DNA from: an uncultured Paracoccus sp.
GTDB lineage: Bacteria; Pseudomonadota; Alphaproteobacteria; Rhodobacterales; Rhodobacteraceae
DNA: 64,000 nt
Assembly (NCBI RefSeq): GCF_947496875.1
Contig: NZ_CANMEH010000002.1
Span: 124,001 to 188,000 of the forward strand
Direction of reading: 5' to 3'
Position numbers and translations under genes: made by a program
In this document: positions 56,766 through 64,000 of the stretch, one piece after another
Numbering within the stretch: position 1 is the first letter of the stretch
Layout: each line of letters opens with the position of its first letter
The notes under the pieces: generated by a model
The model's database searches: none
Told to the model about the DNA's origin: nothing
Seen by the model: the letters and a program-made list of their open reading frames with translations, nothing else

Positions 56766-57740
56766 ATGAGCGGACTGATTGCATTGCTGGACGACGTCGC
56801 GGGGATCGCGAAAGTCGCCGCGGCCTCTGTGGACGACGTTGCCGGCATGTCGGCCAAGGCGGGAATGAAGGCCGCCGGCGCGGTGATCGACGACGCCGCC
56901 GTGACCCCGAAATACGTCCATGGGTTCGACGCCAGCCGCGAACTGCCGATCGTGCTGAAGATCGCCCGCGGGTCGATCGTGAACAAGGTCGCCATCCTGC
57001 TGCCCGTCGCGCTTCTGCTCAGCGTGTTCGCGCCGTGGCTGATCACGCCGCTGCTGATGTTGGGCGGCTGCTATCTGTGCTTCGAGGGGGCCGAGAAGGT
57101 CTGGCACGCGATCAGCGGCGCGACGCACGAGGACGCGACGCATGACGTGGACGGGGGCGACAAGGCGCATCTGGAAGAGTCCAAGGTGAAGGGGGCGATC
57201 AAGACCGACTTCATCCTGTCGGCCGAGATCATGACCATCGCGCTGGCGACCATCCCCGCGGAACAGAGCCTGTGGATGAAGGCGCTGGTCCTGCTGGCGG
57301 TGGCGATAGGCATAACCATCGCCGTGTACGGTTCGGTGGCGCTGATCGTGAAGGCCGACGATTACGGTCTGTCACTGGCGAAGACGCGCGAGGGGTTCCT
57401 GGAAGCCGCCGGCAAGCGGATCGTCAAGATCATGCCGGGGTTCATGAAGGCGCTGACGATCGTGGGCACGGCCGCGATGCTGTGGGTGGGCGGCAACATC
57501 GTGCTGCACGGCCTCGACGTGCTTGGATTTTCCACCCCGTACGACACGATCCACCACTGGTCCGAGGGCGCGTCCCATGCAGCCCCCGAGTCGCTTTCGG
57601 GGATCATCGGATGGGCGGTCACCGCGTTCTTCGACGGCGTATTCGGGCTGGCTCTGGGACTGCTGCTGATCCCCGTCGCCACCCGTGTCGTCAGCCCGCT
57701 GATCGGCGCGGTCACCGGAAGCGAAGCCAAGGCCCATTGA
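56766..57740 (+). CDS. DUF808 family membrane protein
   Basis: [74 protein letters not shown]. Confidence 0.93.
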   Translation: MSGLIALLDDVAGIAKVAAASVDDVAGMSAKAGMKAAGAVIDDAAVTPKYVHGFDASRELPIVLKIARGSIVNKVAILLPVALLLSVFAPWLITPLLMLGGCYLCFEGAEKVWHAISGATHEDATHDVDGGDKAHLEESKVKGAIKTDFILSAEIMTIALATIPAEQSLWMKALVLLAVAIGITIAVYGSVALIVKADDYGLSLAKTREGFLEAAGKRIVKIMPGFMKALTIVGTAAMLWVGGNIVLHGLDVLGFSTPYDTIHHWSEGASHAAPESLSGIIGWAVTAFFDGVFGLALGLLLIPVATRVVSPLIGAVTGSEAKAH

Positions 57741-57955
57741 GCGCACGCCGGCCGCCGGCCGGATCGGAACGGACGGGGATGTGCGCCCGAGAAGGCCCAT
57801 GAAGCGCCTCGCCAGAGCGTCGCCCCCCTCACGATCTCACGGGCAAACGCGTGACCTGCACTCCCGGCAGGTCGGGGATGCGCTGACCCCCGCGCCCTTG
57901 CCCCCCGTCGGGGCTGCCCCTATCTGGGCCGGATCAAGTCGATCAGGGAACCGTC

Positions 57956-59053
57956 ATGCGCACCACATTGCAGTACATGAAGTGGCCCTTCATCGTCACG
58001 GTTGCAGGACTGATCCTGTCCGCCGCGCTGGGGTGGCAGTTTTCCGGCACCATCGCCGGCACGCTGTCGTTCTTCCTGATCGCTGCCGTCCTTGCCGTCC
58101 TGGAAATCTCGCTGTCCTTCGACAATGCGATCGTGAACGCGCAGAAGCTCAGGACGATGTCGCCCGTGTGGCAGCGGCGATTCCTGACCTGGGGGATCAT
58201 CATCGCCGTATTCGGCATGCGGATCATCTTTCCGCTGCTGATCGTCGTCATTGCCGCGCAGGTGGGCCCCTGGGCCGCGATGAAACTCGCCGCAACCGAT
58301 CCGGTTCGCTACGCCGAACTGATCGGCGACGCCCATCTGCCGATCGCCGCGTTCGGCGGGTCGTTCCTGATGCTCGTCGCGCTGAACTACTTCTTCGACC
58401 AGTCGAAGGACGTCCACTGGATCGAGGGGCTGGAGCGCCGCCTGCGCTCGGTCGGCAGCATCCGCGGCATGGAGGTGGGCTTCGTGCTGGTCTTCGTGCT
58501 GCTGTTCACCATCCTTCTCCCGCTGCCGGATGAGGCGCGGTTCATGTTTGCCGCCATGTGGGGGATCGTCACCTATCTGGCGGTCGACGCGCTGGGTCAC
58601 GTCCTCGACCGCTGGGGTCAGAGCAGCGCTAACGCGGCCGGTCAAGCGGGACTGGGCGGGTTCCTGTATCTGGAGGTGCTCGACGCCTCGTTCAGCTTCG
58701 ACGGGGTGATCGGGGCCTTTGCGCTGACCCAGAACCTGTTCCTGATCGCCATCGGACTAGGCATCGGTGCGATGTATGTCCGGTCCATGACGGTGATGCT
58801 GGTCGAACGCGGCACGCTTGCCGAGTTCCGTTTTCTGGAACACGGCGCGTTCTGGTCGATCCTGATCCTATCGGTGGTCATGTTCGCCCAGAGCATGTGG
58901 CACATCCCCGAGGTGATCACGGGCCTTGGCGGTGCTTTCGTGATCGGTCTGTCGTTCGTGTCGTCGCTGCGCTGGAACAGGAAGAACGGCCAACCGGACA
59001 TGGAAAGGGGCGCCGTGGAGGGCGCCCCTGGATCGTTCATCAGTTCGGACTGA
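57956..59053 (+). CDS. DUF475/TerC-like integral membrane protein
   Basis: AAVLAVLEISLSFDNAIVNAQKLRTMSPVWQRRFLTWGIIIAVFGMRIIFPL...LYLEVLDASFSFDGVIGAFALT. Confidence 0.93.
   Translation: MRTTLQYMKWPFIVTVAGLILSAALGWQFSGTIAGTLSFFLIAAVLAVLEISLSFDNAIVNAQKLRTMSPVWQRRFLTWGIIIAVFGMRIIFPLLIVVIAAQVGPWAAMKLAATDPVRYAELIGDAHLPIAAFGGSFLMLVALNYFFDQSKDVHWIEGLERRLRSVGSIRGMEVGFVLVFVLLFTILLPLPDEARFMFAAMWGIVTYLAVDALGHVLDRWGQSSANAAGQAGLGGFLYLEVLDASFSFDGVIGAFALTQNLFLIAIGLGIGAMYVRSMTVMLVERGTLAEFRFLEHGAFWSILILSVVMFAQSMWHIPEVITGLGGAFVIGLSFVSSLRWNRKNGQPDMERGAVEGAPGSFISSD
59004..59028 (-). terminator. csbD terminator embedded in 3' coding end of the DUF475 gene
   Basis: Minus strand GGGGCGCC-CTCCAC-GGCGCCCC-TTTCC. 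Confidence 0.6.
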
Positions 59054-59254
59054 TCACATGTGACGACGGAAGAAGTCGTTCATCTTCTCGTCGGCATCCG
59101 TCTTGGTCCAGCCATAGCGTTCCTGCAGCTTGCCGGACATGCGGTCGCGATCACCGGCGATCTGCGTCAACTCGTCGTCGGTCAGGTCGCCCCATTCCTG
59201 TTTCACGGACCCCTTGAGCTGGTCCCATTTCCCCTTGATGACATCCCAGTTCAT
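59054..59254 (-). CDS. CsbD family stress protein
   Basis: MNWDVIKGKWDQLKGSVKQEWGDLTDDELTQIAGDRDRMSGKLQERYGWTKTDADEKMNDFFRRHM. Confidence 0.95.
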   Translation of the reverse strand: MNWDVIKGKWDQLKGSVKQEWGDLTDDELTQIAGDRDRMSGKLQERYGWTKTDADEKMNDFFRRHM

Positions 59255-59286
59255 GTCGAACTCCTGTGTTGGTTCATTCGCATACC

Positions 59287-59312
59287 AACTCGTTCAACCC
59301 GCTGGCGGTTCC
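59287..59312 (-). promoter_or_regulatory. EcfG-type promoter-like motif GGAAC-N17-AGTT
   Basis: Minus strand GGAAC CGCCAGCGGGTTGAACG AGTT, about 33 nt upstream of the csbD start. Confidence 0.6.
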
Positions 59313-59386
59313 GCCGCCGGCACCCGGCCGCTTGAGGCCCGGGCGGGCAGTCGCTAACAGGGGTTGACCCGCAGAAAGGCCTTGCC

Positions 59387-60700
59387 ATGCCCGCGACGCT
59401 ATCCACCGCCGATGCCGCGTTCGAGCAGCAGTTCGCTGCGCTGCTGGCGGTCAAGCGAGAGGACGCGGCCGATGTCGGCGCCGCGGTGGCGACGATCATC
59501 GCCGATGTGCGAAAGCGCCGCGATGCGGCGCTGGTCGATCTCACGAATCGCTTTGACGGAGTGGATCTGACGGCGGACGAGCTGCGCCTGCCGGATGATC
59601 TGATCGCGTCTGCCGCCGCACGGGTTCCGGCCGATCAGGCAGACGCGCTTGATCTCGCCGCGGCACGGATCCGCAGCTATCATCAGCGCCAGATGCCGAC
59701 GGATGAAAGCTGGACCGACGGCATCGGCGCGGAACTGGGCTGGCGCTGGACGCCGGTCCGGGCGGCTGGTCTGTATGTGCCTGGCGGGCAGGCCAGCTAT
59801 CCTTCGTCTGTCCTGATGAATGCCATCCCTGCGCGCGTGGCCGGGGTCGAACGGCTGGTGGTCTGCGTGCCGACGCCGGGCGGTGTGATCAACCCGCTGG
59901 TGATGCATGCGTGTCGGCTCGCCGGGGTCGACGAGGTCTATCGCATCGGCGGCGCACAGGCGATCGCGGCGCTTGCCTATGGCACCGATACGATCGCCCC
60001 CGTGGACAAGATCACCGGCCCCGGCAATGCCTATGTCGCCGCTGCCAAGGCACAGGTCTTCGGCCGCGTGGGGATCGACATGATCGCGGGCCCGTCCGAG
60101 GTCCTGATCATCGCGCAGGGCGCGCAGAATCCCGACTGGCTGGCGCTCGACCTGCTCGCTCAGGCCGAACACGATGCCGATGCCCAGTCGGTCCTGATCA
60201 CCCCCGATGCCGACCTTGCAGCCGCGGTGCGGCAGGCCGTCGACCGGCTGATCCCTACCCTGCCCCGGGCGGAAATTGCCGGCGCAAGCTGGCGCGATCA
60301 CGGCGCGATCATCCTGTGCCGGGATCTGGTCGAGGCCGCTGCGCTCAGCGATCGGATCGCGCCGGAACACCTGGAACTCTGCGTCGACGATCCCGAGGCG
60401 CTGGCGGCGCAGACCCGCCATGCCGGCGCGATCTTCATGGGCAGCTGGACGCCCGAGGCGGCCGGCGACTATGTCAGCGGCCCGAACCATGTGCTGCCGA
60501 CCGCGCGCTCTGCCCGCTTCTCGTCCGGGCTGTCGGTCATGGATTTCCTGAAACGCACGACGCTGTCCCGGCTGAACCCCGCCGCGCTGGCCGCGATCGG
60601 GCCCGCCGCCGTGACTCTGGCCAGCGCCGAGGGTCTGTCGGCGCACGCCAGATCCGTTGCGGTCCGGCTGGACTTACTCAACGACAGGGGCGCCGCATGA
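59387..60700 (+). CDS. hisD: Histidinol dehydrogenase
   Basis: GLYVPGGQASYPSSVLMNAIPARVAGVERLVVCVPTPGG...YRIGGAQAIAALAYGTDTIAPVDKITGPGNAYVAAAK. Confidence 0.97.
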   Translation: MPATLSTADAAFEQQFAALLAVKREDAADVGAAVATIIADVRKRRDAALVDLTNRFDGVDLTADELRLPDDLIASAAARVPADQADALDLAAARIRSYHQRQMPTDESWTDGIGAELGWRWTPVRAAGLYVPGGQASYPSSVLMNAIPARVAGVERLVVCVPTPGGVINPLVMHACRLAGVDEVYRIGGAQAIAALAYGTDTIAPVDKITGPGNAYVAAAKAQVFGRVGIDMIAGPSEVLIIAQGAQNPDWLALDLLAQAEHDADAQSVLITPDADLAAAVRQAVDRLIPTLPRAEIAGASWRDHGAIILCRDLVEAAALSDRIAPEHLELCVDDPEALAAQTRHAGAIFMGSWTPEAAGDYVSGPNHVLPTARSARFSSGLSVMDFLKRTTLSRLNPAALAAIGPAAVTLASAEGLSAHARSVAVRLDLLNDRGAA

Positions 60701-61173
60701 CCCGGCTGATCCGCATCGCCATCGACGACAGCGCCCTGCCCCCGGCCACCCCCGAGATGGAGCAGGAGCGGCGGGTCGCGATCTTCGACCTGCTCGAGGA
60801 TAACAGCTTTACCCTGCCCGGCCGCGACGGTGTGGCGCCCGCGCCTGGCCCCTATGCGCTGCTGCTGGCGGTGCGGGACCGGCGCCTGGTCTTCGAGGTG
60901 ACGACCGAGGCGGGCGAGCTTGTCGCCGAGTTCCACCTGGCGATGTCGCCCTTCCGTCAGGCGGTAAAGGATTACTTCCAGATATGCGAAAGCTACTTCG
61001 ACGCGGTGAAGAAGCTGCCGACGGCGCAGATCGAGGCGATCGACATGGCCCGGCGCGGCATCCACAACGAGGGCGCCCGGACGCTGATGGAACGGCTGGA
61101 CGGCAAGGCCGAGATCGACATCGACACCGCCCGCCGCCTGTTCACCCTTGTCTGTGCCCTGCTCGCCGACTGA
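60697..61173 (+). CDS. UPF0262 family protein
   Basis: TRLIRIAIDDSALPPATPEMEQERRVAIFDLLEDNSFTLPG...VKDYFQICESYFDAVKKLPTAQIEAIDMARRGIHNEGA. Confidence 0.92.
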   Translation: MTRLIRIAIDDSALPPATPEMEQERRVAIFDLLEDNSFTLPGRDGVAPAPGPYALLLAVRDRRLVFEVTTEAGELVAEFHLAMSPFRQAVKDYFQICESYFDAVKKLPTAQIEAIDMARRGIHNEGARTLMERLDGKAEIDIDTARRLFTLVCALLAD

Positions 61174-61174
61174 C

Positions 61175-61630
61175 ATGGCGGACAGCTTCCCGGGCTCGGT
61201 CCTGTTCTGCTGCGATCACAATTCCATCCGCTCGCCCATGGCGGAGGGGATGATGAAGCAGTTCTATGGGCGGCGGGCCTATGTTCAATCCGCCGGAATC
61301 CGGAACGACATGGAAATCGACGGGTTCGCCGTGGCCGTCTGCGACGAGCTTGGCGTCGAACTTGGCCGGCACCGGACCCGCAGCTTCGAGGAAATGCGCG
61401 ACTGGGGCGATGATCTGGCCCAGTTCGACCTGATCATCGCGCTCAGCCCGGCCAGTCAGCGTCACGCGCTGGAACTGACGCGCACGTCGCATGTTGCGGT
61501 GGAGTACTGGCCGATCATGGATCCCACGGGCCTTGCAGAGGGCCGGGATGCCAAGCTGGCAGCATACCGCATGACCCGCGACCAGATCCGCAAACGGATG
61601 ATCGACCGGTTCGGCCCGCCGCAGCATTGA
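61175..61630 (+). CDS. Low-molecular-weight phosphatase family protein
   Basis: VLFCCDHNSIRSPMAEGMMKQFYGRRAYVQSAG; CX5R(S) P-loop. Confidence 0.9.
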   Translation: MADSFPGSVLFCCDHNSIRSPMAEGMMKQFYGRRAYVQSAGIRNDMEIDGFAVAVCDELGVELGRHRTRSFEEMRDWGDDLAQFDLIIALSPASQRHALELTRTSHVAVEYWPIMDPTGLAEGRDAKLAAYRMTRDQIRKRMIDRFGPPQH

Positions 61631-61720
61631 AGCGCATCAGCGACTGGCCGGGCGCGCTGCGCCAGCGGCGTCAGCCAGCCCTGTTCATCCCGGCCGCGGC
61701 CAGCGGCCGTATCGGTGACC

Positions 61721-62359
61721 TTACGGCGACCATTCCAGAAAGTTGCGGATGATCCGCAGCCCGACCTGCTGGGATTTTTCAGGGTGGAACTGGGTCCCGA
61801 CGATGTTGTCGCGGCCGATCACGGCGGTCACGGGTCCACCGTAGTCAACGGTAGCGAGCAGGGTTGACGGGTCGGCCGGCATGAACTGCCAGCCGTGAAC
61901 GAAATAGGCGTGGTCCCCCGTGGCGATCCCCGACAGAACCGGGTGGGGCTGCAGGATCTTCAGGTCGTTCCAGCCCATATGCGGAACCTTCAGCGCCGGA
62001 TCTGCCGGCTCGATCGCCCGGATCTCTCCCGCAATCCAGCCGAGCCCCGGCGTTTCGCCATGCTCGAAGCCGCGGTCGGCGAGCAGTTGCATGCCAACGC
62101 AGATCCCCATGAACGGCACGGCGCGGCGCAGGACTGCGTCGTCCAGCGCCTCTCGCAGGCCGGGCTGGGCATCGAAGGCTGCCCGACAAGCGGGGAATGC
62201 GCCGTCGCCCGGCAGCACGATCCGGTCCGCCCGGCGCACCGCGTCCGGATCGGCCGTGACCTCGACACGGTCGACGCCCACCTCGCGGCCCATGCGGGCG
62301 AACGCCTTTTCGGCCGAATGCAGGTTGCCGCTGTCATAGTCGATCAGCACCACCCGCAT
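61721..62359 (-). CDS. hisH: Imidazole glycerol phosphate synthase subunit HisH
   Basis: [22 protein letters not shown]...RIVLPGDGAFPACRAAF...MGICVGMQLLADRGFEHGETPGLGWIAG...GTQFHPEKSQQVGLRIIRNFL. Confidence 0.96.
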   Translation of the reverse strand: MRVVLIDYDSGNLHSAEKAFARMGREVGVDRVEVTADPDAVRRADRIVLPGDGAFPACRAAFDAQPGLREALDDAVLRRAVPFMGICVGMQLLADRGFEHGETPGLGWIAGEIRAIEPADPALKVPHMGWNDLKILQPHPVLSGIATGDHAYFVHGWQFMPADPSTLLATVDYGGPVTAVIGRDNIVGTQFHPEKSQQVGLRIIRNFLEWSP

Positions 62360-62964
62360 CACAGCGCACCTTTTGTCGACGGGACGTCATCGGCGCGGCG
62401 GGGGTCCTGTTCCACCGCCTCGCGCAAGGCGCGGGCCACCGCCTTGAAGGCGGCCTCTGCGATGTGGTGCGCATTGATGCCGTGGATCAGGTCCACGTGC
62501 AGGGTGATGCCCCCATGGGTCGACAGGGCCTGGAAGAACTCGCGCACCAGTTCGGTGTCGAAGCTGCCGATCTTGGGTGCCGCGAACGGCAGGTTCCACA
62601 CCAGATAGGGGCGTCCCGACAGGTCCAGCGCCGCCCGCACCAGCGTATCGTCCATAGGCAGGTGGCAGCTGCCATAGCGGCGGATCCCGCGCTTGTCGCC
62701 CAGCGCGCGCGCCAGCGCCTGCCCCAGGGCGATCCCGGTGTCCTCGACGGTGTGATGGTCGTCGATATGCAGGTCACCGGTTGCCGCGATCTCCATGTCG
62801 ATCACCGAGTGGCGGGAGAGCTGATCCAGCATGTGATCGAAAAATCCGACCCCTGTCCGGTTGGCGAAGCGGCCGGTCCCATCGAGGTCGATCGTCACCG
62901 TGATATCCGTCTCCGCGGTCTGACGGGTCAACGTCGCGCGTCGCATGGCGGTCCCCATTTGCAA
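62359..62964 (-). CDS. hisB: Imidazoleglycerol-phosphate dehydratase
   Basis: [49 protein letters not shown]. Confidence 0.97.
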   Translation of the reverse strand: MQMGTAMRRATLTRQTAETDITVTIDLDGTGRFANRTGVGFFDHMLDQLSRHSVIDMEIAATGDLHIDDHHTVEDTGIALGQALARALGDKRGIRRYGSCHLPMDDTLVRAALDLSGRPYLVWNLPFAAPKIGSFDTELVREFFQALSTHGGITLHVDLIHGINAHHIAEAAFKAVARALREAVEQDPRRADDVPSTKGAL

Positions 62965-63046
62965 GCTCTGGTCCGCTTACAGGATGGATCAGCCCGGCGG
63001 CAAGCAGGCGCCACGACCGATCAGACGAGCCAGAGCGACGCGGCCT

Positions 63047-64000
63047 TCAGCTTCTGACGGATGACCTGTTCGCGTGACGGCAACCGGGACCGGTCGAACG
63101 CGGGCGGATCAGGTCCCGTCCGTCGCCGCCGACAACCAGCCGATCCCAGGCGGGCCAGCCCGCCATAAGCGCCTGCAACGCCGACAGGCAGGCCAGCGCC
63201 TCGACCACCTCGACCGCGCTGTCGGGCGCCGCGGCATAGAGCAGGGGCAGCTTTCGCCAGTGCCACGCGACCGCGCCGTCCATGCCGGCAAATTCGGGCC
63301 CCGGCCGCCCGCCGCCAAGGCTGTGGATGACCAGGGGCAGGATCACCTGATCCAGCCAGGGCACAAGGGCCTGGGCCGCCAGCGCCTCGCCGGGATCACG
63401 CTGCAGGTCGGTCGCCCAGGTCAGGAAGCGCCGCCCGAACTCCGCCGGATCTGGCCCGCAGAACCAGCCCGCGTTGAAGTAGAGATATCGCTCCCAGTGG
63501 TCCTCGGGCTGGGACAAGTCGAGCGACGTGGCGAGGTCCAGCCCAAACCGGTCATACAGCGCGCTCCAGATTGCATTATAACCCGGGCCGTAAAGCGGCG
63601 GATCGGGCCATGTGCCTTCGCGGCGCATCGATGCGGTCGGGGGGCAACTACCGAGCGGCAGCCGGCCGATCGGCCCGGTGATGACCGTGTCGCTGTCCAG
63701 AAACAGGAACGGTTCGCCGGCGGGCAGCAGCGCCAGTGCCTCAATCTTGTTGCCGTGCGGATAGCTGTGCCCGAACGCGTGCGCATGCAGCGGCACGATC
63801 TCGGCCCCGAAGTCCGTCAAGGCGGCGCGGCCGGCGGCTGTCAGGCGAACATCCCGCCCCTGCCACGCGCCGGTGGGCTGCGGCTCGGCCACGATCAGCC
63901 GGCCCCGGAACCCGGGCGCGTTCCGGCGCAGGCTGGCGGCCAGCAACGCGGCCTCGCGCTCCAGCCGGCCCGCCTGCGCCACTGCGAGGATGTTGAAGAC
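63047..64000 (-). CDS. Glycosyltransferase-like protein (GT-A fold, partial at right edge; possible 3' frameshift)
   Basis: Open through the edge: ...VFNILAVAQAGRLEREAALLAASLRRNAPGFRGRLIVAEPQ...GEPFLFLDSDTVITGPIGRLP...YLYFNAGWFCGPDPAEF; DSD-type motif. Confidence 0.7.
   Translation of the reverse strand, partial: VFNILAVAQAGRLEREAALLAASLRRNAPGFRGRLIVAEPQPTGAWQGRDVRLTAAGRAALTDFGAEIVPLHAHAFGHSYPHGNKIEALALLPAGEPFLFLDSDTVITGPIGRLPLGSCPPTASMRREGTWPDPPLYGPGYNAIWSALYDRFGLDLATSLDLSQPEDHWERYLYFNAGWFCGPDPAEFGRRFLTWATDLQRDPGEALAAQALVPWLDQVILPLVIHSLGGGRPGPEFAGMDGAVAWHWRKLPLLYAAAPDSAVEVVEALACLSALQALMAGWPAWDRLVVGGDGRDLIRPRSTGPGCRHANRSSVRS

Overview
High-GC alphaproteobacterial chromosomal window, most like Rhodobacteraceae/Paracoccus by gene content (taxonomy is inferred, not computed). 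It is densely coding and mostly housekeeping. Content in order: MoxR/DUF58/DUF4159 cluster; typA; purU; 2Fe-2S ferredoxin; a lpxD-ACP-ketosynthase module; YcbB-like L,D-transpeptidase divergent from a DUF882 peptidase; manC; a DctPQM TRAP transporter; aminotransferase; orphan NMT1/THI5-like binding protein; DUF3422; pntAB; malate synthase G; pepN; proB; obgE; selO; eno; mce; a response regulator; aspS; GH25 lipoprotein; FAD-linked oxidase; split YeeE/YedE pair; aminopeptidase P; cobT/cobS; DUF808; TerC/DUF475-like protein; csbD; hisD, hisB and hisH. I found no tRNA, rRNA, CRISPR array, prophage or intact transposon. The most interesting signal is a set of very short genes below the supplied ORF cutoff plus shared promoter motifs. 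Two paralogous 24-aa single-TM microproteins (4723-4797 and 36534-36608; 19/24 identical) lie about 32 kb apart. Each is preceded at nearly identical distance by a GGAAC-N16/17-(C/T)GTT motif like the EcfG general-stress-response promoter. The same motif precedes csbD and a Thr/Asp-rich membrane-anchored protein. Also notable: a 24-aa predicted lipoprotein with a 9-residue mature peptide (22053-22127), a perfect SqrR/BigR-type ATTC-N8-GAAT operator before the YeeE/YedE pair, a frameshifted DUF1501 remnant beside aspS, and a probable 1-nt frameshift near the 3' end of the last gene. Most very long antisense ORFs in the track are GC-driven shadow ORFs.
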